From NCBI GenBank assembly GCA_017512365.1, contig JAFWGQ010000001.1:94863-131843 (forward strand): DNA of 36,981 nt, written 5' to 3'. Every line of letters begins with the position of its first letter. Position 1 is the stretch's first letter. Source of the stretch: Mogibacterium sp. GTDB taxonomy: Bacteria; Bacillota; Clostridia; Peptostreptococcales; Anaerovoracaceae. Shown here in pieces: positions 7,516 through 15,289 of the stretch. Under the pieces are notes generated by a model that saw only the letters and a list, made by a program, of their open reading frames with translations, was not told the DNA's origin and made no database searches. The position numbers and the translations under genes are program-made.

Positions 7516-9159
7516 ATGGACAATAAAATGTTTTGTTATCAGTGCCAGGAGACGGCGAAAGGCACAGGCTGCACAGTATCAGGTGTATGCGGAAAGAATC
7601 CGGAAGTTGCAGGAATGCAGGATCTGCTCATATATGTTACAAAGGGTCTTGCAGCAGTTGCCACAAAACTAAGAGAAGAAGGAAAGACAGTAGGTAAAGA
7701 GGTCAATCACAGAATCACACTTAATCTCTTTACGACTATCACCAACGCAAACTTTGATAAGGAGAATATCACCGAGTATATCAAGGACACACTTCGCATT
7801 AAGGAAGAGCTGCTTACAAAGGTGGATAATAATGATGGACTTCCCGAGGCTGCTCTTTGGAGTGATGATGAGGCTGAGTTCGGAAACAAGGCTGTTTCAA
7901 ATGCAGTAGGCGTACTTGCTACAGAGAATGAAGATGTACGCAGCCTGAGAGAACTCATCACATACGGACTCAAGGGTCTTGCAGCTTACTCTAAGCACGC
8001 CAACGCACTTATGCAGGATAATGAAGCTATCGATGAATTCATCCAGCTCGCACTGACAAAGATCCAGGATGACAGCCTTTCGGTAGATGATCTTGTAGAA
8101 CTTACAATGGAAACCGGTAAATTCGGAGTGGACGGCATGGCACTTCTGGACGGAGCCAATACCGGCGCATATGGTAATCCTGAGATGACAAAGGTAAATA
8201 TCGGTGTAGGCAGCAATCCGGGTATCCTTATCTCGGGTCACGATCTAAGAGATCTGGAGATGCTTCTCAAGCAGACAGAAGGAACAGGAGTTGATGTATA
8301 TACACATTCCGAAATGCTGCCTGCTCACTACTATCCTGAGCTGAAGAAATACAAACATCTTGTAGGCAACTATGGAAATGCTTGGTGGAAGCAAAAGGAA
8401 GAGTTCGAGAAGTTCAACGGACCTATCCTGATGACAACAAACTGCGTTGTACCGCCTGCAGAGAGCTACAAGGACAGACTCTGGACTACAGGAGCAACCG
8501 CTGTACCCGGCTGTAAGCATATCTCCGGTGCCTATGGTGAAGAGAAGGATTTCTCGGAAATAATCGAGCAGGCTAAGAAGTGTGCTGCACCGGAAGAACT
8601 TGAGACCGGAACAATTGTCGGTGGCTTTGCTCATAACCAGGTGCTTGCACTTGCAGATCAGGTCGTAGATGCGGTTAAATCCGGAGCTATTCGTAAATTC
8701 GTGGTTATGAGCGGCTGCGACGGAAGAATGAAGTCCAGAGACTACTATAAGGAATTTGCCGAAGCACTTCCTAAGGATGTGGTAATACTGACATCCGGAT
8801 GTGCCAAGTATAAATACAATAAGCTGGGCCTCGGAGATATCAACGGGATTCCGAGAGTACTTGATGCAGGTCAGTGCAACGACAGCTATTCATGGGCGCT
8901 GATTGCACTTAAGCTAAAGGAGATCTTCGGTGCTGAGGATATCAACAATCTTCCGATTGAATTCAACATTGCATGGTATGAGCAAAAGGCTGTCATCGTC
9001 TTGCTGGCGCTGCTCTATCTCGGTGTTAATAATATCCATCTCGGACCGACTCTCCCTGCATTCCTGTCACCAAATGTAGCGAATGTACTGGTAGAAAACT
9101 TCGGAATCTCCGGAATCGGAACAGTAGAAGATGATATCAAACTCTTCTTTGGAGAATAA
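7516..9159 (+). CDS. hcp: Hydroxylamine reductase / hybrid cluster protein
   Basis: 547 residues, full length. The N-terminal cubane cluster cysteines are C7, C10, C19 and C25 ([20 protein letters not shown]). The hybrid-cluster ligands follow in order: H264 (THSEM), C310 (TTNCVVPP), C401 (MSGCDGR, the persulfide position), C429 (TSGCAKY), C454 (GQCNDS) and E489 (YEQKAV). Spacing of the last four matches the known D. vulgaris ligands. Cytoplasmic. Hcp reduces hydroxylamine to ammonia in vitro and NO to N2O in vivo, and it can act as a protein S-nitrosylase. An Hcr-type reductase is absent; the ferredoxin two genes downstream is a plausible donor. Confidence 0.98.
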   Translation: MDNKMFCYQCQETAKGTGCTVSGVCGKNPEVAGMQDLLIYVTKGLAAVATKLREEGKTVGKEVNHRITLNLFTTITNANFDKENITEYIKDTLRIKEELLTKVDNNDGLPEAALWSDDEAEFGNKAVSNAVGVLATENEDVRSLRELITYGLKGLAAYSKHANALMQDNEAIDEFIQLALTKIQDDSLSVDDLVELTMETGKFGVDGMALLDGANTGAYGNPEMTKVNIGVGSNPGILISGHDLRDLEMLLKQTEGTGVDVYTHSEMLPAHYYPELKKYKHLVGNYGNAWWKQKEEFEKFNGPILMTTNCVVPPAESYKDRLWTTGATAVPGCKHISGAYGEEKDFSEIIEQAKKCAAPEELETGTIVGGFAHNQVLALADQVVDAVKSGAIRKFVVMSGCDGRMKSRDYYKEFAEALPKDVVILTSGCAKYKYNKLGLGDINGIPRVLDAGQCNDSYSWALIALKLKEIFGAEDINNLPIEFNIAWYEQKAVIVLLALLYLGVNNIHLGPTLPAFLSPNVANVLVENFGISGIGTVEDDIKLFFGE

Positions 9160-9174
9160 AAGGAGACCGGCATT

Positions 9175-9507
9175 ATGAGAGAACCTATGAAGAATATAGC
9201 AAAAGCTGAAGTGCTCGTACTGAAGGATCAAGTGGCTTATCAGGAGGGCCAGGTGGTCAGCAGGACACTGGCTCAGAATGATGCTGTAAGTGTAACGCTA
9301 TTCTCATTTGACAAAGATGAAGAAATCAGCACGCATGAGTCCGGCGGAGATGCCCTTGTTACGTGCCTTGATGGTGTAGGCAAAATCACAATAGATGGAA
9401 CCGCATACCTACTGCACGAGGGCGAGTCTATCGTAATGCCGGCAGGTCATCCTCATGCGGTGTACGGGGAAGAACAGTTTAAAATGTTATTGACAGTAAT
9501 TTTTTAG
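9175..9507 (+). CDS. Small cupin-domain protein
   Basis: 110 residues, single cupin barrel: ISTHESGGDALVTCLDG as motif 1 and GESIVMPAGHPHAV as motif 2, so several of the usual metal-binding histidines and the glutamate are present (H and E in motif 1, two H in motif 2). An AAAGGAG site precedes the ATG at 9175; ATG 9187 is possible. It lies 15 bases after hcp and 11 before the ferredoxin gene, in the same operon. Small cupins often accompany hcp in anaerobes; substrate unknown. Confidence 0.85.
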   Translation: MREPMKNIAKAEVLVLKDQVAYQEGQVVSRTLAQNDAVSVTLFSFDKDEEISTHESGGDALVTCLDGVGKITIDGTAYLLHEGESIVMPAGHPHAVYGEEQFKMLLTVIF

Positions 9508-9518
9508 GAGGTGCTGAG

Positions 9519-9704
9519 ATGAAATACTTTGTAAATGAAAGCTGCATCGGATGCGGATTGTGTGCGTCAACATGCCCGGAGGTATTCTCCATGAACGATG
9601 CAGGCACTGCAGTCGCAATCGAAGGTGATGTCGATGATGCAAGTCTTGAGAGTGCAGCAGAGGCATGCAACGGATGCCCTGTTGCTGCGATAGAGCAAGC
9701 ATAG
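9519..9704 (+). CDS. [4Fe-4S] ferredoxin
   Basis: 61 residues. The cluster motif is CIGCGLCASTCPEVF near the N-terminus with a matching CNGCP near the C-terminus, the pattern of small one-cluster ferredoxins with an additional cysteine pair. TAGGAGG precedes the ATG. As the last gene of the hcp operon it is the likely electron donor to Hcp. Confidence 0.93.
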   Translation: MKYFVNESCIGCGLCASTCPEVFSMNDAGTAVAIEGDVDDASLESAAEACNGCPVAAIEQA

Positions 9705-9720
9705 AAAATGAGAGACTTGT

Positions 9721-9746
9721 AAGTGTGGTCAAAAAGTGTGGTCAAA
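9721..9746 (+). repeat. Two tandem copies of a 13-bp repeat
   Basis: AAGTGTGGTCAAA occurs at 9721-9733 and again directly at 9734-9746. It is 16 bases after the ferredoxin stop and 62 bases before the tRNA fragment. Short direct repeats beside a tRNA-derived att site are typical of recombinase arm sites, but this is only suggestive. Confidence 0.6.
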
Positions 9747-9808
9747 AGTAGAGGTGCAGTCTCAGACCAATTGAAATATTAAGAGTTTCGGGCGTGAAAG
9801 GGTGACAA

Positions 9809-9853
9809 TCTGCAAAACCTTCACCCCCGGTTCAAATCCGGGTGTCGCCTCCA
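9809..9853 (+). pseudogene. 3' part of a tRNA-Cys gene (probable att remnant)
   Basis: From 9809 the sequence matches the anticodon loop of tRNA-Cys (TCTGCAAAACC, anticodon GCA), a full T-arm (CCCGG-TTCAAAT-CCGGG), the 3' acceptor strand TGTCGCC, discriminator T and encoded CCA (9851-9853). Upstream there is no 5' acceptor strand (GGCGACA expected), no D-arm, and the 5' half of the anticodon stem does not pair. It cannot fold as a complete tRNA. Elements integrating into tRNA genes leave this kind of 3' copy at one end, so it may be an attachment site of a past or present island. Confidence 0.8.
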
Positions 9854-9857
9854 ACTG

Positions 9858-9904
9858 AAAACAGTGCACATACCTGAATTACAGGTCTGTATGCTGTTTT
9901 TTTA
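9858..9904 (+). terminator. Rho-independent terminator after the tRNA fragment
   Basis: AAAACAG (9858-9864) pairs with CTGTTTT (9894-9900), with an inner bulged stem (ACATACCTG with CAGG...GTATG), then further T. It may be the original terminator of the tRNA-Cys transcription unit, carried along with the tRNA end; here it can end the hcp operon transcript. Confidence 0.7.
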
Positions 9905-9947
9905 AGCCATAGATCGCTATTGTTTTGATTAATCGGAGATCTATCAC

Positions 9948-10142
9948 ATGAAAGACATTATCAAACAGGTAGCATTAAAGAATGGGGTCTCTGAAGAAGA
10001 GGTCAGAAAAGAGATGCAGAAAACGATACATGAAGCTTATCTGCAGAAATCGCCGACCTTCATCAATATGTTTGGAGACAAAGAACCATCTGTTGAAGAA
10101 TTTCTCGAAATGATCTCAGTGAGCGCCAAAGGAATATCCTGA
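9948..10142 (+). CDS. Small helical protein, Spo0A-C-terminal-like
   Basis: 64 residues: IKQVALKNGVSEEEVRKEMQ, then an aromatic middle (EAYLQKSPTFINMFG) and a C-terminal helix with VEEFLEMI. This resembles a family of small Clostridia proteins annotated as Spo0A C-terminal-like, which I recall from family knowledge and have not searched. In the same frame directly after the stop the sequence continues with coding-like residues (RYLDDEVPTNGDEIVTHAN) without a start, so either a nonsense mutation or a second degraded gene is possible. Weak ribosome binding site. Confidence 0.5.
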   Translation: MKDIIKQVALKNGVSEEEVRKEMQKTIHEAYLQKSPTFINMFGDKEPSVEEFLEMISVSAKGIS

Positions 10143-10221
10143 TATGAAAAAGCATATACAAGATATCTCGATGATGAGGTCCCGACCAATGGTGACGAAA
10201 TAGTAACACACGCGAACTGAC

Positions 10222-10476
10222 ATGAAAGAGAAGAGTCAACAGCTATATGATCTGATGCTTCAAAAAGGCTATCCTGAAGAATTCTCCAGGATAATCTGCC
10301 TCGAAATGAACACAGACTTCACAGCAGAAAGAATGATAAATTATGTAGCCGGTGAGAAGAAGAGACTTGGGGATGTTGCTGATGAGATGGTAGCAATAAA
10401 GGATCTCAGAGAGCGACTGATCAACAAGCATATCTCGGAACATGCAAATAACAGTTTCCTACATGACTCAGAATAG
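10222..10476 (+). CDS. Small hypothetical protein, 3' end altered
   Basis: 84 residues. MKEKSQQLYDLMLQKGYPEEFSRIIC, NTDFTAERMINYV and VADEMVAIKDLRERL match my memory of a common small Clostridia family of unknown function. Family-like sequence ends near EHAN (about 10450); the last residues (NNSFLHDSE) lie in DNA that antisense encodes the Crp2 remnant. So the original C-terminus was probably replaced when this segment joined the crp2 locus. Confidence 0.55.
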   Translation: MKEKSQQLYDLMLQKGYPEEFSRIICLEMNTDFTAERMINYVAGEKKRLGDVADEMVAIKDLRERLINKHISEHANNSFLHDSE

Positions 10477-10684
10477 TCCTGTTTCCCCACATATCATTGC
10501 TTTCAATACGGACACTGCCTTCAAGCACTAATCCCATCGTAGTTGTTGTACTTCCGGCATGCAAAATGACTTCGTCTTTTAAGAATTCCTTCTCAGATGA
10601 CTTAAGTGCAGATAAAGCCGTATCCAGCTCATTATCATTCATACCGCGGAATATAACAGTCTTTTTAAGTAAATCCTTATCCAT
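10421..10684 (-). pseudogene. Truncated Crp/Fnr regulator (Crp2), sensor half only
   Basis: 87 codons from the ATG at 10684. Residues 8-76 match Crp1 in order: VIFRGMNDNELDTALSAL, HAGSTTTTMGLVLEGSVRI and the WGNRTILSHVG stretch, where Crp1 has WGSSNIFGHVG. After G76 (about 10457) similarity stops and a stop follows, so half the beta barrel, the dimer helix and the helix-turn-helix are gone. It cannot bind DNA. The break point coincides with where the plus-strand small ORF loses its family sequence. It is divergent from the Fe-S gene, with the palindrome at 10709-10724 between them, the same arrangement as crp1 and hcp. Confidence 0.85.
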
Positions 10685-10707
10685 AAAAACTCTTGCAATT
10701 TTTCAAA

Positions 10708-10751
10708 ATGTGGTTATAACCACATACTTACAATACAAACTTTACTATACT
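10708..10751 (+). promoter_or_regulatory. Crp/Fnr-type operator and promoter of the Fe-S gene
   Basis: ATGTGGTTATAACCACAT (10708-10725) is a perfect 18-bp palindrome centred at 10716.5. TATACT (10746-10751) begins 29.5 bp from the centre. The bases after the arm, CATACTTAC, are identical to those after the hcp operator. Its presumed own regulator, Crp2, is truncated. Confidence 0.8.
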
Positions 10752-10794
10752 GACATTGGATAAACAAGACATAAGCAATACTGAGGATACCACG

Positions 10795-11427
10795 ATGATC
10801 AGGAAAATAATCCATATAGATGAAGAGAAATGCAACGGCTGTGGACTGTGTGCAGAGGCCTGCCACGAAGGCGCCATTGATATGGTGGACGGAAAGGCAA
10901 AACTGGTAAGAGAGAACTTTTGCGACGGATTTGGTGACTGTCTGCCGAACTGCCCGACAGGAGCGATCACATTCGAGGAAAGAGAAGCACCAGAGTATGA
11001 TGAAGCTGCGGTCAAAGCTGCGCAGGCAAAGAAAGCGGAGGTACCAGAAAACTATAGGAATATATCCAGGCTCGGCCAGTGGCCATGCCAGATCAAGCTC
11101 TTGCCGACAGAGGCACCGTTCTTCGATGGGGCAAAGCTGCTGATAGCTGCCGACTGCACAGCCTATGCTTACGCCAACATGCATGAGGACTTCATGAAGG
11201 GAAAGATTACTGTCATAGGTTGCCCTAAGCTTGATGCTATAGATTACAGCGAGAAGCTTACAGACATTATCAGGAACAACGATATAAAGAGTGTGACTAT
11301 TGTCCGCATGGAGGTTCCTTGCTGTGGAGGGCTACAGAGAGCAGCGGAGAACGCACTCAGAAACAGCGGCAAATTCATACCATGGCAGGTAGTCACTATT
11401 TCAAGAAACGGAAGGATACTGGATTAG
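10795..11427 (+). CDS. Two-cluster ferredoxin with C-terminal Cys-rich domain
   Basis: 210 residues from the ATG at 10795 (GAGGA before it). An upstream in-frame TTG at 10756 falls at the predicted transcript start and is not plausible. Two [4Fe-4S] motifs occupy about 12-60 (CNGCGLCAEACHEGAI and CDGFGDCLPNCPTGAI). The C-terminal domain has PCQIKLLPTEAPFF, AADCTAYAYA, VIGCPKLDA and EVPCCGGL, a pattern found in Fe-S proteins that accompany hcp and sulfite reductase genes in anaerobes. Probably a cytoplasmic electron carrier. Expressed from its own operator-promoter, 192 bases ahead of asrA. Confidence 0.85.
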   Translation: MIRKIIHIDEEKCNGCGLCAEACHEGAIDMVDGKAKLVRENFCDGFGDCLPNCPTGAITFEEREAPEYDEAAVKAAQAKKAEVPENYRNISRLGQWPCQIKLLPTEAPFFDGAKLLIAADCTAYAYANMHEDFMKGKITVIGCPKLDAIDYSEKLTDIIRNNDIKSVTIVRMEVPCCGGLQRAAENALRNSGKFIPWQVVTISRNGRILD

Positions 11428-11479
11428 TTTTCGTCGAAACAGATGCGGTATTATGGTTTTTTTATATACAAACTCAGCG

Positions 11480-11522
11480 CGTAACCATGGTTACGGAAAT
11501 CAAAAAATAATGCATATATAAT
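11480..11522 (+). promoter_or_regulatory. Crp/Fnr-type operator and promoter of the asr operon
   Basis: CGTAACCATGGTTACG (11480-11495) is a perfect 16-bp palindrome centred at 11487.5. A consensus -10, TATAAT (11517-11522), begins exactly 29.5 bp from the centre. Predicted start near 11529, leaving a leader of about 90 bases before asrA. The half-site differs from the other operators, which suggests a different regulator; Crp3, at the end of this operon, is the obvious candidate. Confidence 0.82.
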
Positions 11523-11619
11523 CGAATTGGGTACGGATATTGCTCGTAAAATGACGTGCCCTACTTTTATATATGTGGATGTAATAATGTGTAGATTGCT
11601 GCAGAAACGGAGGGAAACG

Positions 11620-12639
11620 ATGGGTTTTGTTTACAAGACTGAAGAGTTCAACAAAGTCCTCGAAGTTCTTGAAGGTAAGTACAGGATATTCGCGCCGGTG
11701 TTAAAAGTCGGAGAGGGCCGCTTCAGAGACACCGATGTGATCCGCTACGACTACATCAGCTGCATCGAAGATGCCGAGCTGGAGGAACGTTCGGATTTCT
11801 CCTTTAAGGAGATCCTGATACCTCTTTCGGAGACTATGTTCTACTTTACAGAGAACGAGATAAAGGAAGCGGATTATGATGCCCGTCCTGTAATCGTGCT
11901 GATGAGAAGCTGCGATATCCACGCGGTGAAGAGACTCGATCAGATGTATACAGGTAACGGGCCAAACAACGACTGGTTCTATGAGAGGCTCAGAGACAGA
12001 GTGAAATTCGCTCTGATTGGATGCGGAAAGGCGTGTCCGAACAGCTTTTGCGTAGACATGGGAAGCAACAAGACAGATGAGTATGCTTTCTCGATCGATG
12101 TTGTCGATGGCAAAGTGTACTGCGATGTCAAAGATGATGAACTGTTTGCTGCATTCGAAGGCGCAGGCGGTTCAAAAGATAATGTTGAGCCTCGTTTTGT
12201 GACAGAGGCGGAGTTCAAGGTAACAAGGCCGGAGGAAGTACCTATCGAGTTGTTCAAGGATCCGATGTGGGATGAGTACACCAAGCGTTGTGTCAACTGC
12301 GGCCGCTGTAACTTCGTATGCCCGACCTGCACATGCTTTACGATCCAGGACGTTTTCTATACGGATAACGGCAGAGTAGGCGAACGCCGCCGCGTCAACG
12401 CTTCATGCATGGTAGACGGATATACCGATGTAGCAGGCGGTCTGGTAATGAGAAAAACCAACGGCGAGAGAATGAGATTCAAGGTCCTACACAAGGTGTA
12501 TGACTTCAGAAAACGCTTCGGCTACGATATGTGCGTAGGCTGCGGACGCTGCGATACTGTATGCCCTGAGTATATCTCGTTTGCGAACTGTATAAACAAA
12601 CTTAACGCGAGAGTGAAGGAGGTGACAGAGAATGTGTAA
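11620..12639 (+). CDS. asrA: Anaerobic sulfite reductase subunit A
   Basis: 339 residues; the ATG at 11620 has GGAGGG 6 bases upstream, while the longer frame begins at the transcript start. Two C-terminal [4Fe-4S] motifs: C224-C227-C230-C234 (CVNCGRCNFVC) and C305-C308-C311-C315 (CVGCGRCDTVC). AsrA passes electrons to AsrC within the cytoplasmic AsrABC complex, which reduces sulfite to sulfide. First gene of the operon; it overlaps asrB by 8 bases. Confidence 0.96.
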   Translation: MGFVYKTEEFNKVLEVLEGKYRIFAPVLKVGEGRFRDTDVIRYDYISCIEDAELEERSDFSFKEILIPLSETMFYFTENEIKEADYDARPVIVLMRSCDIHAVKRLDQMYTGNGPNNDWFYERLRDRVKFALIGCGKACPNSFCVDMGSNKTDEYAFSIDVVDGKVYCDVKDDELFAAFEGAGGSKDNVEPRFVTEAEFKVTRPEEVPIELFKDPMWDEYTKRCVNCGRCNFVCPTCTCFTIQDVFYTDNGRVGERRRVNASCMVDGYTDVAGGLVMRKTNGERMRFKVLHKVYDFRKRFGYDMCVGCGRCDTVCPEYISFANCINKLNARVKEVTENV

Positions 12640-13435
12640 CTGCGGAAAGAATGAATATACACCTGTTCCTTCAAAGCTTCAGGACATTATAAAACATACG
12701 GCTCAGGAATGGACTTTCAGATTTACTTACGTTGGAGATGTAAAACCGGGACAGTTTTTCCAGATCTCGATCCCTAAGGTCGGAGAATGCCCTATCTCGG
12801 TCAGCGGCATCGGGCCTGATTACGTTGACCTGACCCTGAGAGCCGTAGGAAAAGTTACGGACTATCTATTTGATAACTTCAAGGCAGGCGACAGCCTCTT
12901 CCTCCGCGGACCTTACGGAAATGGCTTTGATGTGCATGAGTTTGAAGGCGGAGAGCTGATCATCGTTGTCGGCGGTACTGCAGTTTCACCTGTCAGAGGT
13001 GTAGTACAGTATCTGTGCGAGACTGAAAGCGCGAAAGACGTGCATATGATCGCCGGATTCAAGGACCCGGGAGAGATCATGTTCAAGGCAGACCTTAAGG
13101 ATTGGGCTGAGAAGATCGACCTGACGCTTACTGTCGACGGCGCGCCTGAAGGATATGAGGGCAAGGTCGGCCTGGTCACCAAATACATTCCGGACATCCC
13201 GATCAGAGATATCAGTAAGTGCAAGGCCATCGTAGTAGGCCCGCCTCCGATGATCAAGTTCTCTATGATCGAACTCGTCAAGAGAGGTCTAAGTGAGGAT
13301 AACGTCTGGATCTCGGATTCGAGAAGGATGAGCTGCGGGATCGGAAAGTGCGGTCACTGCCGCATCAACGACAAGTATGTCTGCATCGATGGTCCTGTAT
13401 TCAAGTTCTCTGAGCACAAGACACTGATCGATTAG
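12632..13435 (+). CDS. asrB: Anaerobic sulfite reductase subunit B
   Basis: 267 residues. FAD/NAD(P)H-binding reductase of the ferredoxin-NADP reductase superfamily: flavin-binding LFLRGPYGNGF, nucleotide-binding IIVVGGTAVSPVRGV and VVGPPPMIKF, then a [2Fe-2S] site C235, C240, C243, C251 (CGIGKCGHC...C). AsrB takes electrons from a pyridine nucleotide and feeds AsrA. The start overlaps asrA by 8 bases (coupled); asrC follows after 14 bases with GCGGGAGGTGG as ribosome binding site. Confidence 0.96.
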   Translation: MCNCGKNEYTPVPSKLQDIIKHTAQEWTFRFTYVGDVKPGQFFQISIPKVGECPISVSGIGPDYVDLTLRAVGKVTDYLFDNFKAGDSLFLRGPYGNGFDVHEFEGGELIIVVGGTAVSPVRGVVQYLCETESAKDVHMIAGFKDPGEIMFKADLKDWAEKIDLTLTVDGAPEGYEGKVGLVTKYIPDIPIRDISKCKAIVVGPPPMIKFSMIELVKRGLSEDNVWISDSRRMSCGIGKCGHCRINDKYVCIDGPVFKFSEHKTLID

Positions 13436-13449
13436 CGGGAGGTGGAACC

Positions 13450-14505
13450 ATGAATAAAACGACTACAGATACTAATTTAAAGAAACTGAAGAAGAACGCC
13501 TACCGTGTATCCAAGGTCAGAGGAGAAACCGCTTCCCGTGTTCGCTGCCCGGGCGGAGAGATCGATGTTGATTCGCTGCAGCGTGTCGTCGATATAGCCA
13601 GAAAATACGGCAAGGGCATGGTAAACATCACGAACCGTCAGGGATTTGAGATCCCGGGGATCGATCTGAAGGATGTTGAAGAAGTCAACAAGGCTCTTCA
13701 GCTGATAATCGAGAACAGAAACATCAATCAGGAAGAGTATAACGGCGGATATCCTGCTTCTGGAACACGTAATGTCGTGGCTTGTCCGGGCAAACAGCTC
13801 TGCCCGTTCGCCAACTATGATACAAAGAAATTCGCGCAGGAGATAGATAAGGCTATATTCCCGAACGATCATCACGTTAAGATCGCCTTCACAGGCTGCT
13901 CGAATGACTGCGCACACACACGTCTTAATGACTTTGGTATCATCGGCATGAGTGAGCCTCAATACAACAAGGATCGCTGCATCAGCTGCGAGCAGTGCGT
14001 CAAGTACTGCAAAAAGCGATCAGTCGGAGCTCTAAAGGTTGTAAATGGCAAAATAGAGCGTGATGTCAACAAATGCGTAGGATGCGCACTCTGTGTCAAT
14101 TACTGCCCAACGAGAGCATGGACAAGAAGCAAAGAAGAGTATTACCGCGTCGTGCTGCTTGGACGTACTGGCAAGAAGAATCCTCGCATGGCAGAAGACT
14201 TCATGAGGTGGGCAGACCATGATACCGTGAAGAAAGTCATCTGTAACGTATATGCATATCTGGATGAATATCTGGACAGAGAGGCAGTTGAGAGCAAGGA
14301 ACATATCGGCTATATCGTTGACCGTACCGGTTTTGAGGAATTCCTGAAATACATCATGAAGGATGTCACTCCGAATCCGAAGTGCGAGATCCAGGGAAGA
14401 ATCTACTGGGGCGGCAAGCGCTACGATCAGAACAACGAGCTTAGAAACTCAATGTGGCGTTTTTCCGAGAGAGAAGATGCGGTAGTTCTGAAGCAAGGAG
14501 AATAA
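13450..14505 (+). CDS. asrC: Anaerobic sulfite reductase subunit C (siroheme subunit)
   Basis: 351 residues. The siroheme/[4Fe-4S] motif is C112-x5-C118 (CPGKQLC) and C150-x3-C154 (GCSNDC), the signature of sulfite and nitrite reductases. An inserted ferredoxin domain carries C177-C180-C183-C187 and C209-C212-C215-C219. It catalyses six-electron reduction of sulfite to sulfide. Length and order fit the Salmonella-type assimilatory/detoxifying AsrC rather than DsrAB. One base separates its stop from the channel gene. Confidence 0.97.
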   Translation: MNKTTTDTNLKKLKKNAYRVSKVRGETASRVRCPGGEIDVDSLQRVVDIARKYGKGMVNITNRQGFEIPGIDLKDVEEVNKALQLIIENRNINQEEYNGGYPASGTRNVVACPGKQLCPFANYDTKKFAQEIDKAIFPNDHHVKIAFTGCSNDCAHTRLNDFGIIGMSEPQYNKDRCISCEQCVKYCKKRSVGALKVVNGKIERDVNKCVGCALCVNYCPTRAWTRSKEEYYRVVLLGRTGKKNPRMAEDFMRWADHDTVKKVICNVYAYLDEYLDREAVESKEHIGYIVDRTGFEEFLKYIMKDVTPNPKCEIQGRIYWGGKRYDQNNELRNSMWRFSEREDAVVLKQGE

Positions 14506-14506
14506 T

Positions 14507-15271
14507 ATGTTCAATGAAGAATTCACAGCTGCTTCCAAAGGAGCAGCCGCAAAATCCGCTCTTCTGAAGAAGAATCCGGGTGGCTACTTTCTGCTGTCCA
14601 TGCTGGCAGGAGCATACATCGGCTTTGGTATCCTTCTGGTATTTACATTAAGCGGAGCACTTGCCGGAGCACCATACACTAAACTTGTGATGGGTTGCTG
14701 CTTCGGCATTGCACTGAGTCTTGTGGTGATAGCTGGCGCGGAATTATTTACCGGTAATAATCTGGTAATGACCGCCGGTCTCCTTCGCAAGACCGTAACA
14801 CTTGGCGACGCACTGAAGCTGTGGGGAGTATGCTGGGTCGGAAATCTCGCAGGCTCGGCGCTGCTGGCATTGGTATTCAGCCTGACGGGACTCTACAGTG
14901 ACGCGACTCTGAGCGCTATGACAGGCGCTGCGGCGGCAAAGATGACGGCAGGCTTCATACCGCTTCTGACAAGAGGCATGCTGTGTAATACACTGGTATG
15001 CCTGGCTGTATGGTGCGGCTTCAGAGCTAAATCGGACGCAGGCAAGCTGCTTATGATCTTCTGGTGTCTGCTGGCATTCTTTGCAACAGGATTTGAGCAT
15101 AGTATCGCCAACATGACATTGCTGACGCTGGCTCTTATCAACAACGGAGGCAACGAGGCAATCAGCATGGGAGGTTACTGGTACAACCTGATTGTAGTAA
15201 CTTTAGGCAACATGATCGGAGCGATACTGTTTGTTGCGCTGCCGTATCATTTCGCATCAAAAGAAAAATAA
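14507..15271 (+). CDS. FNT-family channel, probable hydrosulfide channel
   Basis: 254 residues, six hydrophobic spans with FNT features: AGAYIGFGILLVF, a broken helix after ELFTGNNLVMTAGLL, and the second repeat with GFEHSIANMTLL, where H198 is the conserved pore histidine. FNT proteins pass formate, nitrite or hydrosulfide. A hydrosulfide channel of this family is known beside asrABC in Clostridioides difficile, so export of sulfide made by AsrC is the best reading; sulfite uptake is the alternative. A GGAG site precedes the ATG. Confidence 0.9.
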   Translation: MFNEEFTAASKGAAAKSALLKKNPGGYFLLSMLAGAYIGFGILLVFTLSGALAGAPYTKLVMGCCFGIALSLVVIAGAELFTGNNLVMTAGLLRKTVTLGDALKLWGVCWVGNLAGSALLALVFSLTGLYSDATLSAMTGAAAAKMTAGFIPLLTRGMLCNTLVCLAVWCGFRAKSDAGKLLMIFWCLLAFFATGFEHSIANMTLLTLALINNGGNEAISMGGYWYNLIVVTLGNMIGAILFVALPYHFASKEK

Positions 15272-15289
15272 AAATACAGGAGGACGGAT

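Noticed and set aside
9778-9853. A complete tRNA-Cys gene
   Set aside because: Only the anticodon loop onward fits; the 5' acceptor strand, D-arm and the 5' side of the anticodon stem are absent or do not pair.
10756-10794. Upstream TTG start for the Fe-S protein
   Set aside because: It coincides with the predicted transcript start; the ATG at 10795 has a ribosome binding site.
11527-11619. N-terminal extension of AsrA
   Set aside because: It would begin at the transcript start and has no family similarity; ATG 11620 has GGAGGG.
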